A stretch of DNA of 5,266 nucleotides from Cytophagales bacterium (lineage in GTDB: Bacteria; Bacteroidota; Bacteroidia; Cytophagales; 172606-1). The stretch lies in NCBI GenBank assembly GCA_025455595.1, contig JALOMD010000485.1, positions 1 through 5,266 of the forward strand. Reading direction: 5' to 3'. The translations under genes were made by a program, and so were the position numbers. Below, in pieces: positions 1 through 3,746 of the stretch. The notes beneath the pieces were generated by a model, which saw only the letters and a program-made list of their open reading frames with translations, was not told where the DNA came from and did no database searches. How positions within the stretch are numbered: position 1 is the stretch's first letter; each line of letters begins with the position of its first letter.

Positions 1-230
1 TCAAAGGGCCGAATCGGAACGATTCGCCCCTGAAAAAAGGAAAGCCTTCGGGCGAAGGCCGCAGCAAGGCGGGCAGCAAGCCCGTGCTGGACTTGGAAAT
101 CCCTGAATTGCACGAGGAAATACGTGAGAACTACACCGACGGCCCCGACCAACCGGCGGCCAACGTGCGGGTGATGAATCCGAACCGCAACACCGACAAG
201 CCTGACATTGACAACAATAAGTACAATTAG
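1..230 (+). CDS. C-terminal end of an unrecognised protein (5' end outside window)
   Basis: An open frame enters from the left edge (first full codon at 3) and stops with TAG at 228-230, leaving 75 residues. The first ~30 residues are rich in Lys, Gly, Ser and Arg (for example KKGKPSGEGRSKAGSK). Next comes a short acidic stretch (LDLEIPELHEEIRENY), and the end is polar and Asn/Asp-rich (TDKPDIDNNKYN). No catalytic motif, membrane segment or repeat domain is visible, and the composition suggests a disordered tail on a larger protein. Codon use, with frequent C or G at third positions, matches the other genes here, so it is probably a genuine coding end. The stop codon is the first part of a 7-bp repeat array. 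I do not recognise the family; the missing N-terminal part would decide it. Confidence 0.6.
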   Translation, partial: KGPNRNDSPLKKGKPSGEGRSKAGSKPVLDLEIPELHEEIRENYTDGPDQPAANVRVMNPNRNTDKPDIDNNKYN

Positions 231-255
231 TGGTCAGTCGTCAGTGGTCAGTAAG
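228..255 (+). repeat. Degenerate 7-bp tandem array (NAGTNNN) starting at a stop codon
   Basis: Four consecutive heptamers follow the pattern NAGTNNN, including CAGTCGT and CAGTGGT. The first unit begins with the TAG stop of the upstream gene. The same AGT-core pattern occurs downstream of the peptidase gene (3507-3527), and its reverse complement lies before the oxidoreductase gene (4218-4259). The 10-mer AGTGGTCAGT at 243-252 recurs inverted at 4219-4228. Function is unknown. Confidence 0.55.
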
Positions 256-335
256 AATCGGCTTGTGAACAGCGTGGGTTGCAGCGGTGGTTACGCCGAG
301 GCGGTTTAGCTGAGTGGCGGAGCCGCTTACCGGAC

Positions 336-374
336 AACGAAAAACGGCGGGTTGTGTGCCCGCCGTTTTTCGTT
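336..374 (+). terminator. Strong bidirectional intrinsic terminator
   Basis: A perfect 16-bp inverted repeat (336-351 with 359-374) encloses a 7-nt loop. The core is GC-rich (ACGGCGGG / CCCGCCGT). The outer arm is A-rich on the left and T-rich on the right, so a U-run forms on either strand. It lies ~106 bp after the stop of the left-edge gene and probably ends that transcript. Because it is symmetrical it can also block minus-strand read-through. Confidence 0.85.
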
Positions 375-399
375 GCTTGGTGTTTTGGGCAAATTTTGC

Positions 400-539
400 T
401 TAAGAGGTCACGCAAAAGTTTCGCGGTATTCGGGGTCGAAGCCGGTTCGTGGGGACACGAACCGTGGGCTTCCGTGGTTCGTGTCCCCACGAACCACCCG
501 CCGAACCAAACACACCCAAACTTTTGCTCGACTGCTTAA
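400..539. repeat. 140-bp palindromic fold-back element
   Basis: The centre is a perfect 20-bp inverted repeat (444-463 with 476-495). Each of its arms is itself a small palindrome, GGTTCGTG-4nt-CACGAACC. Further out there is a perfect 10-bp pair, GCAAAAGTTT (412-421) with AAACTTTTGC (518-527), and at the ends TTAAG (400-404) with CTTAA (535-539). The segments between these pairs have equal length on both sides (22 and 12 bp), so the whole unit is a colinear imperfect palindrome. No coding capacity is seen. It resembles a non-autonomous MITE- or REP-like element. Confidence 0.65.
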
Positions 540-545
540 AACGCG

Positions 546-685
546 GCCTCACCCCGTCCCCTCTCCCAAGGGAGAGGGGTGTGTTTGGCGACAAGCCAAG
601 CCTTTCGTCCCAACGTGCTTGGGACAAAAGGCTCGTTTGGTTGAAAAGTCACCCCTCTCTAAAGGAGAGGGGCCGGGGGTGAGGC
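546..685. repeat. 140-bp compound palindrome with nested hairpins
   Basis: The outer 10-bp arms are GCCTCACCCC (546-555) and GGGGTGAGGC (676-685). Inside lie two hairpins that are mutual reverse complements: CCCCTCTCCC / GGGAGAGGGG at 558-579 (perfect, 2-nt loop), and CCCCTCTC / GAGAGGGG at 652-672. The centre is a 15-bp stem with one mismatch (599-613 with 619-633) around a 5-nt loop. The unit can fold as one long hairpin or as three small ones. It starts 6 bp after the preceding palindrome. The CCTCACCCC...CCCCTCTCC core is, from memory, a widespread bacterial intergenic repeat. Confidence 0.65.
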
Positions 686-691
686 TCAAAC

Positions 692-726
692 AAAAAAGGC
701 GGACACCTTGCAGATGTCCACCTTTT
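692..726 (-). terminator. Intrinsic terminator of the 52-residue protein gene
   Basis: Read on the minus strand, AAAAGGTGGACA (726-715) pairs with TGTCCGCCTTTT (705-694) with a single T-G wobble and a 9-nt loop. The right arm runs directly into a six-T tract. It lies 26 bp after the stop codon of the minus-strand small gene, the expected position and orientation for its terminator. Confidence 0.75.
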
Positions 727-751
727 GCAATGTTTTTGCAGTTTATAAGCC

Positions 752-910
752 TTACTTGGCAGCCGCTTTGGCAGCAAACTCAGCCTTGATAGCCTCCACG
801 TCAACGTTGACGACATCAGGCTTCTTGAGCAACTGCTTGATGCGAGCCACCCGGTTGTTGGCAACGGCGCGGTTGCGTTTTTCTTTGCGTTTTAGTCTCG
901 TTACTCCCAT
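752..910 (-). CDS. Small basic conserved-type protein, 52 aa, possibly ribosome-associated
   Basis: A complete minus-strand frame runs from ATG (910-908) to TAA (754-752). The N-terminus is extremely basic (MGVTRLKRKEKRNR). The middle is a likely amphipathic helix with more Lys/Arg (VARIKQLLKK), followed by a short acidic-hydrophobic segment (PDVVNVDVEAIKAEF) and an Ala/Lys tail (AAKAAAK). It has its own promoter (996-1027) and terminator (692-726), so it is a self-contained gene despite its size. From memory, very short proteins beginning MGVT(R/K)LKRK are common hypothetical proteins in Bacteroidota. Size and charge suit an RNA- or ribosome-binding role, but no defined family is recognised and this role is inference. 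No Shine-Dalgarno precedes the start, as is normal in this phylum. Confidence 0.8.
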   Translation of the reverse strand: MGVTRLKRKEKRNRAVANNRVARIKQLLKKPDVVNVDVEAIKAEFAAKAAAK

Positions 911-970
911 GATTGCGTATGAATTTTCAGTGATGATTGCGAACGAAAAAATCTTTTGGCCTGCCGACCG

Positions 971-989
971 ATTTTCAGCAACGGAAAAT
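971..989 (-). other. Short hairpin at the predicted 5' end of the small-gene transcript
   Basis: ATTTTC (971-976) pairs with GAAAAT (984-989) around a 7-nt loop. If transcription starts a few bases after the -7 element at 1003-996, this hairpin lies at the very 5' end of an ~80-nt leader. There it could protect the mRNA from decay. The stem is only 6 bp and AU-rich, so it may be chance. Confidence 0.25.
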
Positions 990-995
990 GAGGCG

Positions 996-1027
996 CAAAT
1001 CTAAGGTTTTGTACTGGCAACCGCAAA
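996..1027 (-). promoter_or_regulatory. Bacteroidota-type promoter (TTTG / TAnnTTTG) for the 52-residue gene
   Basis: On the minus strand TTTG (1027-1024) is followed after 20 nt by TAGATTTG (1003-996). This fits the TTTG and TAnnTTTG boxes used by the primary sigma factor of Bacteroidota. Transcription would start near 988-990, giving a leader of about 80 nt before the ATG at 910. It is the only full match to this consensus noticed in the window. Confidence 0.6.
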
Positions 1028-1074
1028 CACCCGCGTATATTTTTTTAAGAACCCATCCCCTGATCTTACGCCTT

Positions 1075-1108
1075 GCCGAACCGTGTAGAAACAATATGGC
1101 GGTTCGGC
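1075..1108. repeat. 9-bp perfect inverted repeat
   Basis: GCCGAACCG (1075-1083) pairs perfectly with CGGTTCGGC (1100-1108) across a 16-nt loop. No T-tract follows on either strand, so it is not a typical terminator. It sits upstream of the minus-strand promoter, where it could be an operator or a decayed repeat. The arms share GAACC / GGTTC with the palindrome at 444-495. Confidence 0.4.
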
Positions 1109-1138
1109 GAAAATCTTTTTCCTTTGTCAGCCGTTATC

Positions 1139-1265
1139 GTCTTGAATCGCGGATGAAACGGATGATACAGATTTCACGGATAAAAGGACGTAAGATAGAC
1201 GCGCCTGTCTGCCCAAAAGCTCATCTGTGCAATCTGCGCCATCAGTTTCATCCACGATTCAAGAC
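1139..1265. repeat. 127-bp fold-back element with 44-bp arms
   Basis: The left arm (1139-1182) and the reverse complement of the right arm (1222-1265) agree at 36 of 44 positions. Both begin GTCTTGAATCG and share GGATGAAAC and CAGATT. Most differences are transitions that would still pair as G-U in RNA on one strand. The 39-nt centre contains a small AGAC / GTCT stem. No coding capacity is evident. It resembles a MITE- or REP-like element; comparable 'sequence-then-inverse' elements are frequent between Bacteroidota genes. Confidence 0.7.
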
Positions 1266-1277
1266 AAAACCAAAGGC

Positions 1278-1304
1278 GTTTTGAGCAAAAAACACCCAAA
1301 ACGC
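1278..1304. repeat. 27-bp A-loop hairpin repeat, copy A
   Basis: This is a quasi-palindrome with GTTTT at the left, AAAAC at the right and a run of six A residues in the loop. Flanking bases extend the stem to 11 perfect base pairs (AAGGCGTTTTG 1273-1283 with CAAAACGCCTT 1297-1307). It agrees at 23 of 27 positions with copy C at 3529-3555. Confidence 0.6.
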
Positions 1305-1313
1305 CTTCCGACT

Positions 1314-1334
1314 TTTCGGATTGCAAATCCGAAA
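1314..1334. repeat. Small palindrome (TTCGGATT type)
   Basis: A 9-bp stem, TTTCGGATT with AATCCGAAA, closes on a 3-nt loop (GCA). It is a sister of the palindrome 8 bp further on, with the same architecture and the same ATT/AAT inner ends. Confidence 0.55.
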
Positions 1335-1341
1335 CAGTTTG

Positions 1342-1364
1342 GTTCGGGATTACAAATCCCGAAC
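1342..1364. repeat. Small palindrome (GTTCGGGATT type)
   Basis: A perfect 10-bp stem, GTTCGGGATT (1342-1351) with AATCCCGAAC (1355-1364), closes on a 3-nt loop (ACA). It is closely related to the palindrome at 1314-1334. The compact stem and 3-nt loop resemble REP-type units. No T-tract follows, so it is not a clear terminator. Confidence 0.6.
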
Positions 1365-1379
1365 AGCAGCCGGACAGCC

Positions 1380-1406
1380 GTTTTAGGCAAAAAATGTCCA
1401 AAACGG
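1380..1406. repeat. 27-bp A-loop hairpin repeat, copy B
   Basis: This copy agrees with copy C (3529-3555) at 25 of 27 positions and has the same orientation. GCCGTTTT (1377-1384) and AAAACGGC (1400-1407) form an 8-bp stem around an A-rich loop. It abuts the first heptamer array, which starts at 1408. Confidence 0.65.
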
Positions 1407-1407
1407 C

Positions 1408-1442
1408 AACCTGCAACCTTGAACCTGTAACTTTTAACCTTC
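1408..1442. repeat. Degenerate heptamer array 1 upstream of the peptidase gene (AACNTNN)
   Basis: Five consecutive 7-bp units, AACCTGC, AACCTTG, AACCTGT and two variants, each begin AAC. The array starts directly after hairpin copy B and ends 4 bp before a second array with a different unit. It is non-coding and of unknown function. Confidence 0.55.
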
Positions 1443-1446
1443 CATT

Positions 1447-1474
1447 CGTACTTCGTACCTCGTAAATCGTACCT
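1447..1474. repeat. Degenerate heptamer array 2 abutting the peptidase start codon (CGTANNT)
   Basis: Four exact-register 7-bp units, CGTACTT, CGTACCT, CGTAAAT and CGTACCT, end 4 bp before the ATG at 1479. The position normally used for ribosome binding is therefore made of repeat sequence. No Shine-Dalgarno is present. A change in unit number would alter the leader without changing the protein. Confidence 0.6.
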
Positions 1475-1478
1475 CAAT

Positions 1479-3512
1479 ATGAATCTTTTGTTGCAGCCCT
1501 TTGCCACGCCCCACGAAACCTTTCCGTTCGACAAAATCAAGAACGAGCATTACTTACCCGCCCTGCGCAAAGCCATTGCCGCCGGCAAGGCCGAGATAGA
1601 CAAGTTGGTGGAAAACCCCGCCGAGCCGACGTTCGCCAACACCGTTGCCGCCCTTGACCGCGCCGGGATGCTCGTCGAACGCGTCTCGACGGTGATGTTC
1701 AACCTCAACTCAGCCGAAACCAACGCCGAGTTGCAGAAAATCGTGAAGGAAGCCTCGCCGCTGCTGAGCGAGTACGGCAACGACATCCGCCTGAACGCCA
1801 AGCTGTTCCAGCGCATCAAGGCCGTCTATGACCGCCGCGACGAACTTGACTTGGATGCCGAAGCCCGCACCTTGCTCGAAAAAACGTACAAAAGCTTTGC
1901 CCGCAACGGGGCCAATCTCAACGAAGGCGAAAAAGCCCGCCTCCGCGAAATTGACGTGAAACTGTCGGATTTGTCGCTGACCTTCGGCGAAAACGTGCTG
2001 AACGAAACCAACGCCTTCCTGCTCGAAGTCGCCGACGAGAAAGACTTGGCCGGCCTGCCCGAGTTCGTGCGGGAAGCCGCCCGCCTCACGGCCAAAGAGA
2101 AAGGCAAAGACGGCTGGGCGTTCACGCTGCAAGCCCCGAGCTACATTCCGTTCATGACCTACGCCGAAAACCGCGACCTGCGCAAGCAAATGGCCTTGGC
2201 CTACAACTCGCGGGCGTTCAAAGGCAACGAATACGACAACCGCGACATTGTGCGGCAAATCGTGGACTTGCGCCACGCCCGTGCCCGCCTGCTCGGCTAC
2301 GCCACCCACGCCGATTTTGTGCTGGAAGAACGCATGGCCGAGTCGGCCGGAAAGGTGACCGATTTCCTCGGCGAAATGCTGGACTACGCCAAACCCGTGG
2401 CCGAGCAGCAGATGCAAGAACTAACCGCCTACGCCCGTACGCAGGGCTTCGCCGAAGACAAGCTGCAACGCTGGGACTACGCCTTTTACGCCGAAAAGCT
2501 CAAGAAAGAGAAGTACGCCATTGACGACGAGATGCTGAAGCCGTACTTCAAGCTCGAAAACGTGATTGACGGCGTGTTCGCCATTGCAGGCAAGCTGTTC
2601 GGGCTGCGCTTTGTCGAAAACAAGGCCGTTCCGGTGTATCATCCCGAAGTGACGGCCTACGACGTGACCGACGAATCGGGCAATTTCGTGGCCGTGTTCT
2701 ACGCCGACTACTTCCCGCGCGAAGGCAAACGCAACGGCGCGTGGATGACCAGCTACCGCGACCAACGCGTGCTGGACGGCCGCGACGTGCGGCCGCACGT
2801 ATCCATCGTGTGCAACTTCACCAAACCCACCGAAACCAAGCCGTCGCTGCTTACTTTCGACGAAGTGACCACGCTGTTCCACGAGTTCGGCCACGCCCTG
2901 CACGGCATGTTGTCGCGGTGCTGCTACGGCGGCACGTCGGGCACCAACGTCTATTGGGATTTCGTGGAACTGCCCTCGCAGATCATGGAAAACTGGTGCT
3001 ACGAGAAAGAGGCGTTGGACTTGTTCGCCCGGCACTTCGAGACCGACGAGCCGATTCCGCAGGAACTGATTGCCAAAATCGTGGCCAGTGCCAACTTCAT
3101 GGAAGGCTACGCCACGCTGCGGCAGTTGAGTTTCGGGATGCTTGACATGGCCTACCACGGCAAGGCCCAGCCCGTGACCGACGTGGCCGAGTTCGAGCGG
3201 CAGGCCATCCAGCAAACCAGCCTCTTCCCTGACACTGAGGGTATTAACACCAGCGTGGCTTTTTCGCACATCTTTGCGGGCGGCTACTCGGCGGGCTACT
3301 ACAGCTACAAATGGGCCGAGGTGCTGGATGCCGATGCCTTTGCGTATTTCCAAGAAAAGGGGATTTTCAACCGCGACGTAGCCCGGTCGTTCGCGGACAA
3401 CATCCTCTCCAAAGGTGGCAGCGAACCGCCCATGGAACTCTACAAACGCTTCCGGGGCCAAGAGCCGTCGCCCAAGGCGTTGCTCAAGCGCAGCGGACTG
3501 CTTTCTCAGTGA
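1479..3512 (+). CDS. M3-family zinc metallopeptidase (oligopeptidase A / dipeptidyl carboxypeptidase type)
   Basis: This is a complete 677-residue protein, the usual length for the Dcp/OpdA branch of family M3. The start is supported by the family-typical N-terminus (LLQPFATPHETFPFDKIKNEHY), and no signal peptide precedes it, so it should be cytoplasmic. An N-terminal helical domain covers about residues 1-215 and the catalytic domain about 220-675. The zinc site is HEFGHALHG, with H468 and H472 as ligands and E469 as catalytic base. The third ligand is E497 in FVELPSQ, with the same 29-residue spacing as in thimet oligopeptidase. The C-terminal substrate-binding segment keeps H597, Y603 and Y607/Y608/Y610 (FSHIFAGGYSAGYYSY). 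It should hydrolyse short peptides in protein turnover. SGTN near the metal site recalls Dcp, whereas ELPSQxMENW recalls OpdA, so the exact subfamily is left open. Repeats frame both ends. Confidence 0.95.
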   Translation: MNLLLQPFATPHETFPFDKIKNEHYLPALRKAIAAGKAEIDKLVENPAEPTFANTVAALDRAGMLVERVSTVMFNLNSAETNAELQKIVKEASPLLSEYGNDIRLNAKLFQRIKAVYDRRDELDLDAEARTLLEKTYKSFARNGANLNEGEKARLREIDVKLSDLSLTFGENVLNETNAFLLEVADEKDLAGLPEFVREAARLTAKEKGKDGWAFTLQAPSYIPFMTYAENRDLRKQMALAYNSRAFKGNEYDNRDIVRQIVDLRHARARLLGYATHADFVLEERMAESAGKVTDFLGEMLDYAKPVAEQQMQELTAYARTQGFAEDKLQRWDYAFYAEKLKKEKYAIDDEMLKPYFKLENVIDGVFAIAGKLFGLRFVENKAVPVYHPEVTAYDVTDESGNFVAVFYADYFPREGKRNGAWMTSYRDQRVLDGRDVRPHVSIVCNFTKPTETKPSLLTFDEVTTLFHEFGHALHGMLSRCCYGGTSGTNVYWDFVELPSQIMENWCYEKEALDLFARHFETDEPIPQELIAKIVASANFMEGYATLRQLSFGMLDMAYHGKAQPVTDVAEFERQAIQQTSLFPDTEGINTSVAFSHIFAGGYSAGYYSYKWAEVLDADAFAYFQEKGIFNRDVARSFADNILSKGGSEPPMELYKRFRGQEPSPKALLKRSGLLSQ

Positions 3513-3527
3513 TGAGTTATGAGTGGT
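3507..3527. repeat. Degenerate heptamer array over the peptidase stop codon (NAGTNNN)
   Basis: Three consecutive units, CAGTGAT, GAGTTAT and GAGTGGT, begin 3 bp before the TGA stop (3510-3512), so the stop lies inside the first unit. The AGT core has the same orientation relative to its gene as the array at 228-255. Confidence 0.5.
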
Positions 3528-3528
3528 T

Positions 3529-3555
3529 GTTTTAGGCAAAAAACGCCCAAAACGG
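3529..3555. repeat. 27-bp A-loop hairpin repeat, copy C
   Basis: GTTTT (3529-3533) pairs with AAAAC (3549-3553). After an A/C mismatch, GGC (3535-3537) pairs with GCC (3545-3547) around an A-rich loop. It agrees at 25 of 27 positions with copy B upstream of the same gene. It lies 16 bp after the peptidase stop, next to a heptamer array. Confidence 0.65.
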
Positions 3556-3560
3556 CTGGA

Positions 3561-3656
3561 TTGTCAGAACCTTGATTCGTGGGATTAGGGGATTACCATG
3601 ATTTTAGTTCCTTAATCAAGGCAATCCTATAATCCTATGAATCAAGGTTCTGACAA
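3561..3656. repeat. 96-bp fold-back element with 43-bp arms
   Basis: The left arm (3561-3603) and the reverse complement of the right arm (3614-3656) agree at 37 of 43 positions. The first 18 bases are perfect, TTGTCAGAAC then CTTGATTC. The loop is only 10 nt, so the transcript would form a very long hairpin. Within each arm GGATTA and GGATT form an internal short repeat. No coding potential is seen. It lies between the peptidase stop and its terminator, so it would be transcribed as part of the 3' untranslated region. Confidence 0.7.
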
Positions 3657-3670
3657 AAACGCCATATCCC

Positions 3671-3702
3671 AAGCCGCGCATTTGAAATGCGCGGCTTTTT
3701 TT
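3671..3702 (+). terminator. Intrinsic terminator after the peptidase gene
   Basis: AAGCCGCGCATT (3671-3682) pairs perfectly with AATGCGCGGCTT (3686-3697) around a 3-nt loop (TGA). Seven T residues in all run from the end of the stem to 3702. It lies 158 bp after the peptidase stop and separates that gene from the EF-Tu-like gene 44 bp further on. Confidence 0.85.
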
Positions 3703-3732
3703 GCACATTGGCAGCACCGTATTGTACATTCC
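3700..3732 (+). promoter_or_regulatory. Weak candidate promoter for the EF-Tu-like gene
   Basis: TTTG (3700-3703), followed after 21 nt by TACATTCC (3725-3732), partly fits the Bacteroidota boxes TTTG and TAnnTTTG, but the last two bases of the -7 box do not match. It would give a leader of only about 10 nt, and it overlaps the preceding terminator's T-tract. Confidence 0.25.
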
Positions 3733-3746
3733 GGCGAACCGATTGT

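Larger units (their letters stand above)
231..751. other. Convergent intergenic region filled with terminators and palindromic repeats
   Basis: This 521-bp space lies between a plus-strand gene end and a minus-strand gene end, so it is a convergent region. It contains, in order, a heptamer array, a featureless stretch (256-335), a bidirectional terminator (336-374), two adjoining palindromic elements (400-539 and 546-685) and the terminator of the minus-strand gene (694-726). Open frames crossing it run through these palindromes, resemble no protein, and are not called as genes. Confidence 0.6.
911..1478. other. Divergent intergenic region with one promoter and a run of repeats
   Basis: This 568-bp space separates the minus-strand small gene from the plus-strand peptidase gene. 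The left part (911-1030) holds the leader and promoter of the small gene. The stretch 1028-1138 contains only a hairpin (1075-1108). From 1139 to 1474 nearly every base belongs to a repeat: a fold-back, two copies of a 27-bp hairpin repeat, two small palindromes and two heptamer arrays. No convincing promoter for the peptidase gene was found on the plus strand. Confidence 0.6.

Noticed and set aside
300..374. tRNA-like stretch (GCGGTTTAGCTGAGTGGCGG)
   Set aside because: It looks like a D-arm, but there is no T-arm with TTCGA, no anticodon arm in register and no acceptor pairing. The following stem is a terminator.
400..685. Insertion sequence with transposase
   Set aside because: The palindromes have no transposase frame and no clear target-site duplication, so only a non-autonomous repeat is supported.
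352..789. Plus-strand open frame of 145 codons across 352-789
   Set aside because: It runs through a terminator, both palindromic elements and the end of the minus-strand gene. Its composition simply reflects the repeats.
1408..1474. Possible CRISPR array
   Set aside because: Units are 7 bp, degenerate and without spacers, and there are no cas genes. This is a short tandem repeat.
1710..2417. Minus-strand open frame of 235 codons opposite the peptidase N-terminal half
   Set aside because: Same cause as above: Val/Gly/Phe-rich translation typical of an antisense frame, lying wholly inside a well-supported gene.
2421..3539. Long minus-strand open frame (372 codons) opposite the peptidase gene
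   Set aside because: It is a shadow produced by the third-position C/G bias of the real gene. Its translation has no recognisable domain, it overlaps the conserved zinc-site codons, and it has no promoter.
3687..3746. Upstream start (ATG 3687) for the EF-Tu-like protein
   Set aside because: The extra 20 residues would be encoded by the terminator hairpin and its T-tract and do not resemble the family; ATG 3747 fits the domain start.
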